A DNA stretch of 64,000 nucleotides from Actinomyces urinae (GTDB lineage Bacteria > Actinomycetota > Actinomycetes > Actinomycetales > Actinomycetaceae), in the NCBI RefSeq assembly GCF_900119695.1, contig NZ_LT632547.1, positions 1,302,001 to 1,366,000 on the forward strand, in the 5' to 3' direction. Within the stretch, counting starts at the first letter, position 1, and every line of letters begins with the position of its first letter. The notes beneath the pieces are model-generated. The model was given only the letters and a program-made list of their open reading frames with translations. It had not been told where the DNA came from and ran no database searches. The translations under genes were made by a program, and so were the position numbers. Positions 36,360-45,517 of the stretch are shown here, piece after piece.

Positions 36360-36982
36360 GCGCTCACCTGCGTACTTAGGCGTTTTTGGATTTCGTTGTC
36401 GAGGGCGAGCATGGCATCGACGTCTTGTGTGGTGACGGTGCCAACGGTTTCGAGCCGGTAGGTGGCGACGTCGAATTTGGATGCGCTCCGAGAAATGTCG
36501 CTTTTAAGGTCGGGATATTCGTGGGCGATGAGGCGGGTGATGTCGCCGGTGGTGCGTCCGGGTGCGGCGGTGGCCGCGGTTTTGTCGAGTCGCACGATGA
36601 TGGCGCGGAACCCGGCTTTGAGGGCTTCGGTAGGGTCCGTGTTCTTGAGGTCGAGGGCGCGGCGGCGGTGTTCATCAGCGCTGAGGGAGGTGAGCTCCCG
36701 GGCCGCGCTGATTGTCTTTTGTTCGCGTCCAACTCGGGCGTATACGCCGATGATGAGGGCGATGATGACCACGACGATGATTGCAAGAAGCATCCAGTTG
36801 AAGGTGCCTTCTGCGGTGCGAAATACGGTTGTGCCGATTTTTTGCAGGATCCAGTCGAGGATGCCTTGCAGTCCGCGGCCTTCCAGGTATTCGCTTTTGC
36901 TGAGTTCACGGCGCAGAAGCTCGCGCGCCTCGTCCGGTGTGGGTTCGAGGGCGAGAGCTACGTGCGCCGCGAGCGTGTTCAA
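36356..36982 (-). CDS. DUF4129 domain protein
   Basis: A 208-residue protein starting at TTG 36982. One membrane helix (LLAIIVVVIIALIIGVY) is at ~65-85, with the DUF4129 domain in the C-terminal half (RRRALDLKNTDPTEALKAGFRAIIVRLDKT). The family is often the C-terminal partner of transglutaminase proteins; here no transglutaminase domain is seen. It overlaps the DUF4350 start by four bases and follows the membrane gene below by one base. Confidence 0.82.
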   Translation of the reverse strand: MNTLAAHVALALEPTPDEARELLRRELSKSEYLEGRGLQGILDWILQKIGTTVFRTAEGTFNWMLLAIIVVVIIALIIGVYARVGREQKTISAARELTSLSADEHRRRALDLKNTDPTEALKAGFRAIIVRLDKTAATAAPGRTTGDITRLIAHEYPDLKSDISRSASKFDVATYRLETVGTVTTQDVDAMLALDNEIQKRLSTQVSA

Positions 36983-36983
36983 G

Positions 36984-38141
36984 TTAGAGAGTTTCCGCCT
37001 GCCCGCTGCGGGCTAGTTCGATGTCGTAGCCTTCTTTACGAATGCGCGTGTCTATGTACATGAGGGTGAGGGCGTAGACGGTGAGGGGCGCAATGAGAAG
37101 GTAGATTAGCGCGGTGGAAATAGAGGTTACTAGGGCCAGTAGTTTTGTAGATTCGAAAATTATTACCAGCCCACTAATCACGCCGAAGATCATGCCGAAC
37201 GCGATGGTGATTGCCATTAGGGCCAGACCCATAAGTAGGGAAGTGCCAAGTAGCGGCCAGAAACGCTCGCGTGTGAGCTTCCAAGACCGCGATAGTGCGG
37301 GTCTCATTTTTTGGCCTTCGATGAGGATGATGGGGAATGCGAACATGAAGCGGATGGCGATCAGGTAGAACGCGATTTGTAGCACCGCTGCGATACCGAG
37401 GAACAAAACTAGCGAGGAAAGTCCGGGATCGATGAAGAGGAGGGGAATACCTATTGATACGGCTGTGATTAGTGGTGGGATTAGGAATGTTAATAGGGCG
37501 AGGAGGACGTAGCTACCGCGGTTTCCGCGCGTGAGTTCAACGGCTTGCTGCGCGCTGATTTTGCGGCCGAGTACGCCTTCCATCGCTACGAAGATGAGGG
37601 GCGCCGCCCCGAGTAGCAAAATGATGCCTGCAAGGCCTTGGGCAGAGAAGGTGGTGTAGTTGGTGATGATTTCCCAAGTGCCCTGCGTGGTTCGCAAATC
37701 CAGATCGATGATGGTGGATTGCACGAGGTATTCCAGGACGAATACGAGCAGCGCGATGATGGAACTGATCGCTAAGGTTGCGCGCGCGTTGAAGCGGAAC
37801 GTACCAAACGAAGTGGAGACGATTTCCGAGGCGGTTTGGGGGCGCAGGATCATGGTGCCAGGCTTGATTAGGGGCTGCCGATATGGGGCAGGCGCATAGC
37901 CGGCTCCGTAACTCTGGTTTGGCTGACCGTAGCCCGGGGCACCATACCCTGGTGCCGCGTACTCGGGAGCCCCGTATGCGGGGGCTGTGGACTCTGGTGT
38001 CCCATTCCCGGGCACGCCGTACCCCGGTGCCTCCTGCTGCGGAGTTTCGGTTTCGGTTTGGCGGGCGGTGTCTGATCCGGACTGGCTACTTCCGGGCGAG
38101 TTAGGTGATTGCCAAGGGGTGTTCGGGTTTTCGTTGGCCAT
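36984..38141 (-). CDS. Multi-pass membrane protein with Pro/Gly/Tyr-rich N-terminus
   Basis: About 385 residues from ATG 38141, with GAGG close upstream. Residues ~1-100 are low-complexity (repeats of GAPEYAAPGYGAP), and ~115-375 hold about six membrane helices typical of the glycerophosphodiester-phosphodiesterase membrane-domain type (no catalytic part). The C-terminus is cytoplasmic. It is the first gene of the five-gene MoxR operon. The N-terminal region may be a flexible interaction tail. Function unknown. Confidence 0.75.
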   Translation of the reverse strand: MANENPNTPWQSPNSPGSSQSGSDTARQTETETPQQEAPGYGVPGNGTPESTAPAYGAPEYAAPGYGAPGYGQPNQSYGAGYAPAPYRQPLIKPGTMILRPQTASEIVSTSFGTFRFNARATLAISSIIALLVFVLEYLVQSTIIDLDLRTTQGTWEIITNYTTFSAQGLAGIILLLGAAPLIFVAMEGVLGRKISAQQAVELTRGNRGSYVLLALLTFLIPPLITAVSIGIPLLFIDPGLSSLVLFLGIAAVLQIAFYLIAIRFMFAFPIILIEGQKMRPALSRSWKLTRERFWPLLGTSLLMGLALMAITIAFGMIFGVISGLVIIFESTKLLALVTSISTALIYLLIAPLTVYALTLMYIDTRIRKEGYDIELARSGQAETL

Positions 38142-38182
38142 GTTTCCTCGCATTTTTGAGACTTTGGACGTTAGAAAATTTG

Positions 38183-39220
38183 TTATCCGTGTCGGATTTT
38201 AAGAGCTTTGTGGTCTACGCGCACGCGCATTTCTCGGGCGTTGCCAAGCGGGTCGCCGTCCACTTGGATGGGTTCGGCGTTTTTGACGAGGCTGTGAGCG
38301 GTGGTGGCTTGAATGAAGTCAAGCCGTCCAGATGTGCCTGGTAGCACGTCGTTTTTTATGCCCACTCCTTGCGCGGCGATTTTGGTGAAGAGGTCGGCCC
38401 AGCCTACAAGGCCGTCACTGGTTTCGAGGGTTGCCACGTCTAGCATGCCGTCGTCGAGTTTCGCGTCGGGCGCGAGGACTACGCCAAGCATAAGGGATGA
38501 GCAGTTCGCGAATAGGATGGAGCGGCCGTTGATCACGTATTTGCGGCCCGCGTCAAGTTCTAGGAATGTCCTCATTTTTGGGGCGGTGAGCGCTTTGACC
38601 CCGGCAACGACGTAGGCCCCCCAGCCCACGCGGCTTTTGAGGTTGGAGTTGGTCTCGGACATCATCCGCCCGTCCCAGCCTTGTCCGGCTATGACAATGA
38701 AAACGTATTCGTCTTCGCTGGGAGGGTTGAATCCGCGTTGTTCGAGGAATTCTCTGTGCTGCTTGGTGATGTACGTGCCTTCGGGAAGCAACTCGGGTTC
38801 GCCTTCGAAACCGTTTACTCTCATCCACGCAATGTCGATTTCATTTTCGAGGCCGAAGAAAGCGATGTCGATGGCTTCTTGGATGTTGTCGGCAGGCACG
38901 TGCAGATTGCGGGAGAGGAGGTTGCCGGTGCCGTAGGGCAGAATCGCCATGGGGGTGCCGGTGCCGGCGAGGCCTGCGGCTACTGCACGAACTGTGCCAT
39001 CACCTCCGGCGGCAAGCACAAGGTCGGCTCCGTCCGCCACAGCCTGGGTGGCTTGCAGGGTTCCGGGTTGATCCTCGGTGGTTTGAATCCACACGGGCTC
39101 GTTTAGCCCTGCTTGTGTCGCCGCGACGGTCACCATTTTTCGCAGGGCGTGCACTTTGGCAACTTTTGTGGGGTTGTATATGACATACGGAGTCTGAGTT
39201 TTAGGGTCCACGACTCCCAC
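38183..39220 (-). CDS. Diacylglycerol/lipid kinase family protein
   Basis: A 345-residue DAGK-catalytic-domain protein (DgkB/YegS-like). VIYNPTKVAKVHALRKMV opens the nucleotide-binding domain. DLVLAAGGDGTVRAVAAGLAGTGTPMAILPYGTGNLLSRNL holds the GGDGT and GTGN motifs. DGMLDV and VDGDPLG belong to the C-terminal beta domain. Start may be GTG 39220 or GTG 39211, the latter with GGAGG at better spacing. Predicted to phosphorylate diacylglycerol or a related lipid. Confidence 0.9.
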   Translation of the reverse strand: MGVVDPKTQTPYVIYNPTKVAKVHALRKMVTVAATQAGLNEPVWIQTTEDQPGTLQATQAVADGADLVLAAGGDGTVRAVAAGLAGTGTPMAILPYGTGNLLSRNLHVPADNIQEAIDIAFFGLENEIDIAWMRVNGFEGEPELLPEGTYITKQHREFLEQRGFNPPSEDEYVFIVIAGQGWDGRMMSETNSNLKSRVGWGAYVVAGVKALTAPKMRTFLELDAGRKYVINGRSILFANCSSLMLGVVLAPDAKLDDGMLDVATLETSDGLVGWADLFTKIAAQGVGIKNDVLPGTSGRLDFIQATTAHSLVKNAEPIQVDGDPLGNAREMRVRVDHKALKIRHG

Positions 39221-39349
39221 CTCCGATCGAAAAGTTTCAAGGTAAACATTACCGGATCAGCAAATCTGGTGGCCCTTGTTGTTGGGATGCAGATTCTGGA
39301 AAACGGACGGCCATGTGACCGTGTTGAAATGCCGCGGTAGGCTTGGAGC

Positions 39350-40624
39350 ATGATTGATCTTAAAGCTCTTAGGGAAGATCCGCAGCCGGCTCGTGATTCG
39401 CAGATTGCGCGCGGTGGTGATCCGAGTCTTGTTGATGAAATTTTGAAGGCCGATGAGGCTCGTCGCGTTGCGCTTCATGATTTTGAGGCTGCGCGTGCGG
39501 AGCAGAAGTCTGTGTCTCGTTCGATTGGTAAGGCTTCTGCTGAGGATCGCGAGAAGGTTTTGGCGCATGCGAAGGAGCTTGCCGCTTCGGTGAAGTCGCT
39601 GGAGGCGCAGGCCAATGAGGCTCGCGAGAAGGCCGAGCGTCTGGTTTGGTCTATGCCAAACATTGTGATTCCGGGCGTGCCTGCGGGTGGCGAAGAGTCG
39701 TTTGAGGTCTTGCGTTTTGAGGGCGGGGAGCCGCGTGATTTCGCCGCTGAGGGCTTTGAACCGAAGGATCATTTGGAGATTGCTGAGGGCCTGCGCGCGA
39801 TTGATATGAAGCGCGGCGCGAAGGTTTCGGGAGCTCGTTTTTACTACATGACGGGCGTGGGAGCGCAGTTGGAGCTGGCTCTGTTGCGCATGGCGATGGA
39901 TCAGGCGGTGGAGGCCGGTTTCACTCCGATGATGACGCCCACGCTGGTTACGCCAGAAATCATGGGAGGCACGGGCTTCTTGAATGAGCATTCGGACGAG
40001 ATCTACTACCTGCCTGCCGATGACCTGTACTTGACGGGCACGTCCGAGGTGGCGCTCGCGGGCTATCACAAGGACGAGATTATTGATGTGGATTCTCCGA
40101 AGCGTTACCTGGGTTGGTCCACCTGTTATCGCCGTGAGGCTGGTTCGGCCGGTAAGGATACGCGCGGCATTATCCGCGTGCACCAGTTCAATAAGGCGGA
40201 GATGTTCTCGTTTGTTACCGCGGATGAGGCTGAAGCGGAGCACGCTCGTTTCCTCGCATGGGAAGAGCAGATGCTGGCAAAGGTTGAGCTTCCTTACCGC
40301 GTGATCGATACGGCGGCCGGTGACCTGGGCACATCTGCTGCCCGCAAGTTTGACTGTGAGGCTTGGCTGCCAACACAAAGTCGTTGGATGGAAGTGACGT
40401 CAACATCTAACTGCACGACGTTCCAGGCGCGTCGGTTGAATATTCGTGAGCGTACTGAGTCGGGCACGCAGACCGTCGCGACGATTAATGGCACGTTGGC
40501 AACCACGCGTTGGATTGTTGCGATTTTGGAAAACCATCAGAACGAGGATGGTTCAGTCACGGTTCCGCAGGCTTTGCGTCCGTACTTGGGCGGTAGGCAG
40601 AAACTGGAGCCTGTAGTTGGCTAA
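39350..40624 (+). CDS. serS: Seryl-tRNA synthetase
   Basis: A 424-residue class II synthetase charging tRNA-Ser. The N-terminal ~100 residues form the long antiparallel coiled-coil that contacts the tRNA long arm. Motif 2 includes [24 protein letters not shown] and motif 3 is [17 protein letters not shown], ending in LRPYLGG. GGAG is immediately before ATG 39350; the message may be nearly leaderless. Two tRNA-Ser genes lie ~8 kb downstream. Confidence 0.96.
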   Translation: MIDLKALREDPQPARDSQIARGGDPSLVDEILKADEARRVALHDFEAARAEQKSVSRSIGKASAEDREKVLAHAKELAASVKSLEAQANEAREKAERLVWSMPNIVIPGVPAGGEESFEVLRFEGGEPRDFAAEGFEPKDHLEIAEGLRAIDMKRGAKVSGARFYYMTGVGAQLELALLRMAMDQAVEAGFTPMMTPTLVTPEIMGGTGFLNEHSDEIYYLPADDLYLTGTSEVALAGYHKDEIIDVDSPKRYLGWSTCYRREAGSAGKDTRGIIRVHQFNKAEMFSFVTADEAEAEHARFLAWEEQMLAKVELPYRVIDTAAGDLGTSAARKFDCEAWLPTQSRWMEVTSTSNCTTFQARRLNIRERTESGTQTVATINGTLATTRWIVAILENHQNEDGSVTVPQALRPYLGGRQKLEPVVG

Positions 40625-41522
40625 GTCGCTCCTCACGCCTCCGCCAACAACATTGGCGCCGATCCCGTTTGAGGATTTAGTTGCTCAGGCTAGCGCCGCC
40701 CTCCCAGATTCTCTGCAGGAGACCGGGCCGGGCCTGCTGGTTGCGCTTGATATTGATGGCACGTTGCTCACCGCTGATGGGGCTTCCCAGGTGGTTGTGG
40801 ACACCATTGAGCGCCTGCAGAGCGCGGGCGTGAACGTTGTGATTGCAACGGGCCGCGGTGTTGGTGCGACTTTGCCGGTGCTTAGCGAGGTGGGGATTCA
40901 CGACGGCTGGGCGGTGGCATCGAACGGCGCGATCGTTCTGCGTATTGTGGACGGCCAACACGAGGTGGTGTCGAAGCGCTACTTTGATCCGGGCCCGCTG
41001 ATTGACCAGGTGGCACAGCATTTGCCGGAGGCGATTTTAGCGGTTGAGGACGACTCGCCCTACTACCGGGTTTCGCGCGAGTTTCCGCCGCGGGAGCTCA
41101 TTGAGGATTTCCGGATTGATGACCTGGAAGGGCTGAAGTCGAAACCGGTTACGAAGCTGGTTGTGCGCATGCCGGAAATGAGTGTTGAGGATTTCGAGGC
41201 GCGCGTAAACGAGCTGGACATGTTGAACCTCAGCTATGCGATTGGCTGGACGGCGTGGATGGATGTGAATGCGCCGGATACAACCAAGGCGGGCAGTCTT
41301 GAGTGGTTGCGCGACGAGTTGGGGGTGCCGCTAACGGGCACTGTTGCGGTTGGTGATGGTACGAACGACATGGCGATGTTGCGGTGGGCTCATCATTCGG
41401 TGGCGATGGGCGGGGCTGTCGAGCAGGTAAGGGAGTGCGCTAACGCGGTTACTGGCCCGGTTGATTACGACGGGGCGGCAGCGGTCATGGAAGCAATTTT
41501 GAGAAGAACCGCTACCAACTGA
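40617..41522 (+). CDS. HAD-superfamily (Cof-type) phosphatase
   Basis: A 301-residue protein starting at TTG 40617 inside the last codons of serS (8-base overlap). Motif I is [10 protein letters not shown], motif IV is [12 protein letters not shown] and the C2 cap lies between (~120-225). Family members dephosphorylate sugar phosphates or flavin/nucleotide compounds; the substrate here is not clear. Probably cotranscribed with serS. Confidence 0.88.
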   Translation: MAKSLLTPPPTTLAPIPFEDLVAQASAALPDSLQETGPGLLVALDIDGTLLTADGASQVVVDTIERLQSAGVNVVIATGRGVGATLPVLSEVGIHDGWAVASNGAIVLRIVDGQHEVVSKRYFDPGPLIDQVAQHLPEAILAVEDDSPYYRVSREFPPRELIEDFRIDDLEGLKSKPVTKLVVRMPEMSVEDFEARVNELDMLNLSYAIGWTAWMDVNAPDTTKAGSLEWLRDELGVPLTGTVAVGDGTNDMAMLRWAHHSVAMGGAVEQVRECANAVTGPVDYDGAAAVMEAILRRTATN

Positions 41523-41760
41523 AGCGGGTACCCAACGCGGGCTCGTCTGCCACAAGTGGCGCAACAATGCGCGGCTATTGGTTACAAAATGATCACATAT
41601 GCGCACACGTGAACCAAAGCGGTTGCGCAGGTCACATTTATCGCGTTTGGTTATATGCATGGACGGCCTGATAAGCAGGTTAGAGGCAAACGTATACGAA
41701 GTCGTATCGCGTACGAGGTTGTGGTTTGTCAGTCCCAATTGATTAACACTGGAGGTTTAG
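41523..41760. promoter_or_regulatory. Promoter region of the sugar ABC operon
   Basis: Contains short inverted repeats AACC-AAAGC-GGTT and the palindrome CGTATACG (41690-41697) next to further CGTA units, typical of operator-dense leaders. CTGGAGG precedes the ATG at 41761. No regulator gene is adjacent. Confidence 0.4.
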
Positions 41761-43152
41761 ATGCGTTCATCGCGCATGATTTCGACGAAGAGAACTCGAT
41801 GGAGCGTTCTTGCAGCCGGCGCGGCGGCCACAGCAATGTTGCTGTCCGCATGCGGTGGCGGTGGCGACATCAGCGGCGGCGGTTCTTCTGGCGAAGCTAG
41901 TGGAGATACCGATTGTTCTGCGTTTGAGGAGTACGGCCACTTCGATGGCGAATCCGTTTCGCTTTTCTCGTCCATTCGTGAGGTTGAGGCCGATCAGCTT
42001 CAGCAGACGTTTGACAAGTTCACCGAGTGCACGGGCATTGAGGTGCAGCACAACGGTGTTGGCGAGTTTGAATCTCAGGTTGTTGTCCAGGTTGAGGGCG
42101 GTAACGCTCCTGACCTAGCGATCTTCCCGCAGCCGGGCTTGTTGCAGCGCATGGTCAAGGACGGTCACGTCATTGCGGCCCCTGCAGAGGTTGAGAAGAA
42201 TGTTGACGAGGGCTGGTCTGAAGACTGGAAGGCTTACGGCACGGTTGACGGCAAGTTCTACGCTGCGCCGCTCATGGCTTCCGTGAAGTCGTTCGTGTGG
42301 TACTCACCGTCCATGTTCAAGGAAGGTGGCTACGAGGTTCCGCAGACCTGGCAGGAGCTTCTCGACCTGACCGAGAAGATCGCCAAGGATCATGAGGGCG
42401 AGGATGTGAAGCCCTGGTGTGCAGGTATTGAGTCCGGTGGTGCTACCGGCTGGCCGGCAACCGACTGGGTTGAGGATCTAGTTCTGCGCTCGGCTGGCGC
42501 TGACGCTTATGACCAGTGGGTTACCCACGACATTGCGTTTAACGATCCGGCTATCGAGAAGGCAACCGAAGAGGTTGGCAAGATCCTGCGCGATGACCGC
42601 TACGTAAACGGTGGCATTGGTGATGCTCGTTCGATCGCTACGACCTCGTTCAATGATGGTGGCCTGCCGATCCTTGAGGGCCAGTGCTACATGTACCGCA
42701 TGGCTTCGTTCTACGAGGCGCAGTGGCCGGAAGGCACCGACGTTTCTGAGAACGGCGACGTATTCGCTTTCTACCTACCGGGCATGACTGCGGATGAGAA
42801 GCCGCTTTTGACCGCTGGTGAGTTTGTTGGCGCGTTCAATGACCGCGATGCAACGAAGGCAGTTCAGGCCTACATGTCCTCGGGTCTGTGGGCAAACACT
42901 CGTGTTGAGATCGGTGGCGTAACTTCCGCAAACAAGGGTGTTGACCCGGCACTTGCATCGTCTGACATTCTGCGTCTTGCAATGGAGCTGTTGCAGGATA
43001 AGGACGCGGTGGCTCGTTTCGATGGCTCTGACCTGATGCCTTCTGAAGTTGGTGCAGGCTCCTTCTGGACTGCAATGACTCAGTGGCTGAATGGTGAGAA
43101 GGACGTTCCGACTGTCCTTGGCGAAATCGAAGCCTCTTGGCCAGCTAAGTAA
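41761..43152 (+). CDS. Sugar ABC importer binding lipoprotein (AglE-like)
   Basis: A 463-residue lipoprotein. The signal peptide ends at LLSAC (lipid Cys near 31) followed by a Gly/Ser linker. ESVSLFSSIREVEADQLQQTFDKF and PDLAIFPQPGLLQRM match binding proteins of alpha-glucoside importers. Good ribosome site. A hairpin with T-run separates it from the permeases. Neighbour genes suggest a hexose-containing glycoside as ligand. Confidence 0.88.
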   Translation: MRSSRMISTKRTRWSVLAAGAAATAMLLSACGGGGDISGGGSSGEASGDTDCSAFEEYGHFDGESVSLFSSIREVEADQLQQTFDKFTECTGIEVQHNGVGEFESQVVVQVEGGNAPDLAIFPQPGLLQRMVKDGHVIAAPAEVEKNVDEGWSEDWKAYGTVDGKFYAAPLMASVKSFVWYSPSMFKEGGYEVPQTWQELLDLTEKIAKDHEGEDVKPWCAGIESGGATGWPATDWVEDLVLRSAGADAYDQWVTHDIAFNDPAIEKATEEVGKILRDDRYVNGGIGDARSIATTSFNDGGLPILEGQCYMYRMASFYEAQWPEGTDVSENGDVFAFYLPGMTADEKPLLTAGEFVGAFNDRDATKAVQAYMSSGLWANTRVEIGGVTSANKGVDPALASSDILRLAMELLQDKDAVARFDGSDLMPSEVGAGSFWTAMTQWLNGEKDVPTVLGEIEASWPAK

Positions 43153-43178
43153 CAGGTGCTGAGCATCTGATTTTCAAG

Positions 43179-43205
43179 AGCGGGGCGTACTAGTTACGTC
43201 CCGCT
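43179..43205 (+). terminator. Attenuator-like hairpin between binding protein and permease genes
   Basis: An 11-bp stem with one G-U pair (43179-43189 with 43195-43205), five-base loop, then TTTT. Probably permits partial read-through to the permeases. A similar arrangement is found in the island at 11074. Confidence 0.65.
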
Positions 43206-43217
43206 TTTGGAGGATTA

Positions 43218-44204
43218 ATGGACTACTTTCTAAATACGAAGATTGGCCAGATGATCTTTGCGGTCATCTTGCTGGCAGTTGTTGTGCTGGTGCTACTAGG
43301 TTTGGCGTCACTGGCAGACAGGATGAAGGGGCGCGGGCGCACGGTTGCAAGTGTGGCAGTGTTCCTAGGTCCAGGTTTGCTACTGCTTGCACTCGGCCTC
43401 ATTTACCCGGCTATCCGAACGATTCTCATGTCGTTCATGGATAGGCGTTCATCGCAGTTTGTGGGCTTTGATAACTACGCGTGGTTGTTTACGGCCACTG
43501 ACTCCAAACAGGCGTTCATCAACACGTTCTTGTGGGTGCTTCTAGTTCCAATCATCTCCACTATTGTTGGTTTGCTGTATGCGATCCTTATTGACGGCAA
43601 GCGTTTTGAGAAGCTGGCGAAGTCGCTGTTGTTTATGCCCATGGCAATCTCGTTCGTGGGTGCGGGCATCATTTGGAAGTTCGTTTATGAATACCGTGGT
43701 GCTTCCCAAACTCAACGCGGTTTGCTAAACGCCATCATTGTGGGGTTGGGTGGCGAGCCCGTGCGTTTCTTGCAGGATTCACCTTTGAACACGATCTTCT
43801 TGTTGATCGTGATGATTTGGATTCAGGCTGGTTTCGCAATGGTGCTACTGTCCGCAGCTATCAAGGCGATTCCACATGACATTGTCGAGGCTGCAATGCT
43901 TGACGGCGTGAGCCGGTGGCAGATGTTTAGGAACATCACGGTTCCATCGATTCGCCCAACCCTCGTGGTGGTGCTGACAACTATTACGATCGCAACCTTG
44001 AAGATCTTCGATATTACGCAGACGATGACGGGTGCGAAGTTTGGCACGCAGGTGCTGGCGAACATGATGTATGACCAGTCATTTACGTACGGTAACAATG
44101 GGTATGGTTCGGCGATGGCGGTTGCCATCTTCGTTCTTGTTATTCCGATTGTTCTTTACAACGTGCGGCAGATGCTGATCAACAAGGAGGTGCGTGGTGC
44201 CTAG
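43218..44204 (+). CDS. Sugar ABC importer permease (AglF-like)
   Basis: A 328-residue permease with about eight membrane helices; an N-terminal helix (MIFAVILLAVVVLVLLGL) precedes the six-helix core. The EAA loop is IVEAAMLDGVSRWQMFRNITVP. GGAGG is upstream. Its end overlaps the next permease start by ~11 bases. Confidence 0.87.
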   Translation: MDYFLNTKIGQMIFAVILLAVVVLVLLGLASLADRMKGRGRTVASVAVFLGPGLLLLALGLIYPAIRTILMSFMDRRSSQFVGFDNYAWLFTATDSKQAFINTFLWVLLVPIISTIVGLLYAILIDGKRFEKLAKSLLFMPMAISFVGAGIIWKFVYEYRGASQTQRGLLNAIIVGLGGEPVRFLQDSPLNTIFLLIVMIWIQAGFAMVLLSAAIKAIPHDIVEAAMLDGVSRWQMFRNITVPSIRPTLVVVLTTITIATLKIFDITQTMTGAKFGTQVLANMMYDQSFTYGNNGYGSAMAVAIFVLVIPIVLYNVRQMLINKEVRGA

Positions 44205-45141
44205 TTCTGTAGATGTTGCGCAAAGTCCTGCCGCGTTGGAAGTGAAGAAGCCGGTGCGAGGTGAGCGTAAGACTGCTTCTGCGGAGGCAAAGCGCGCCCT
44301 CTCGGGTAGGTTCGGATCGTTTGTTGCGGTACTAATCGCAGTCTTTTGGACGATTCCAACTTTTGGCCTGTTCATAACCTCGTTCCGGCCGGAGGCCCAG
44401 ATTAAGAGTTCGGGGTGGTGGTCGTTCTTCGCTAACCCGGATTTCACGCTGGAGAACTACCAGACGGTGCTGTACGGAGCGAAATCGCAGGGTGATCTCG
44501 CCTCGTATTTCATTAACTCCCTGGTAATCACGGTTCCGGCAACTCTAGCGCCACTGTTGTTTGCGACGATGGCGGCGTATGCGTTTTCGGTGCTTAAGTG
44601 GAAGGGGCGTGACACAGTTTTCGTGATTGTGTTTGCCCTGCAGATTGTGCCGCTGCAAATGGCGCTGATTCCGCTCTTGCGCGTGTTTTCTGGAACTGCA
44701 GTTGCGAGTGCTTTCCCGTTCTTATCGATCTGGGTGGCGCACACTATTTTCGCCCTGCCTCTAGCTATCTTCTTGTTGCACAACTTCATGGCTGAAGTTC
44801 CTAAGGAACTCGTGGAGGCGGCGCAGGTTGATGGAGCGGGGCACGTGAAAACATTCGTGTCGGTCATGCTTCCCCTGATGGTTCCGGCGATCGCGTCATT
44901 CGCGATTTTCCAGTTCCTGTGGGTGTGGAATGACCTGCTGGTTGGTTTGACTTTCTCGGGTGGCATGGAGCTGACCCAGCCGCTGACTGCGCGCTTGGCT
45001 TCCATGGCTGGCTCGCGTGGTCAAGACTGGCATTTGCTGACCGCAGGCGCGTTCGTTTCAATGATTATTCCGCTGGCAGTGTTCCTAACTCTGCAACGCT
45101 ACTTCGTTCGCGGCCTCATGGCTGGTTCCGTGAAGGGTTAG
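44194..45141 (+). CDS. Sugar ABC importer permease (AglG-like)
   Basis: A 315-residue permease with six membrane helices and EAA loop LVEAAQVDGAGHVKTFVSVMLP; ends YFVRGLMAGSVKG. Start is GTG 44194 or the adjacent GTG 44197, both served by AAGGAGG inside the previous gene. The ATPase for this importer is not in the window, so a shared MsiK-type ATPase is inferred. Confidence 0.87.
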   Translation: MVPSSVDVAQSPAALEVKKPVRGERKTASAEAKRALSGRFGSFVAVLIAVFWTIPTFGLFITSFRPEAQIKSSGWWSFFANPDFTLENYQTVLYGAKSQGDLASYFINSLVITVPATLAPLLFATMAAYAFSVLKWKGRDTVFVIVFALQIVPLQMALIPLLRVFSGTAVASAFPFLSIWVAHTIFALPLAIFLLHNFMAEVPKELVEAAQVDGAGHVKTFVSVMLPLMVPAIASFAIFQFLWVWNDLLVGLTFSGGMELTQPLTARLASMAGSRGQDWHLLTAGAFVSMIIPLAVFLTLQRYFVRGLMAGSVKG

Positions 45142-45172
45142 CGCGGGTAGGTGCCCTGAAAGTGGCAGATAC

Positions 45173-45208
45173 GTTTAGAGCCCCGAGCTTTTGCTCGGGG
45201 CTCTAAAC
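45173..45208 (+). terminator. Terminator of the sugar ABC operon
   Basis: A perfect 16-bp stem (45173-45188 with 45193-45208) around a TTTT loop, 31 bases after the permease stop. Confidence 0.82.
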
Positions 45209-45517
45209 TATCCCATCAACACAGTGCGAGTTTCTTAGCCTCTGGAAAGTCCATGAAATCTCGAACTCTTCAACCGGTCGGTTAGCCGATCCGTCGAAGT
45301 TATTTCTAAATGTAGGTTTTGAATCTGTGTGTAGGTTGAAACTAATCTTAGAGTTTCCTGAAAATTTGAGAATTAAATGTGAGTCACATCTCGTTTAGAG
45401 AGTGTTGGGGCTAGTTTTTATGTTGAACTTAAATTCTCTTTGTGAATTAACTTAGGCGCAGACAGGGTAACCTCAAAGAGTTAGCAATGTTGCTTCTTTA
45501 ATACCAGGGGGATTCAC
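45209..45517. promoter_or_regulatory. AT-rich leader of the epimerase-family gene
   Basis: 309 bases with no gene. It is markedly AT-rich compared with its neighbours, has several TAGGTTT/TAGGTTG-like repeats (near 45315 and 45337), and probably holds the promoter for the gene at 45518. GGGGG lies before the TTG start. Confidence 0.45.

Noticed and set aside
39257-40378. 373-codon open frame antisense to serS
   Set aside because: SerS is unmistakable on the plus strand and the antisense product is basic and low-complexity.
41690-41716. Resemblance to half of a loxP site near CGTATACGAAG
   Set aside because: Only one short arm matches and there is no second inverted arm or recombinase gene; likely chance.
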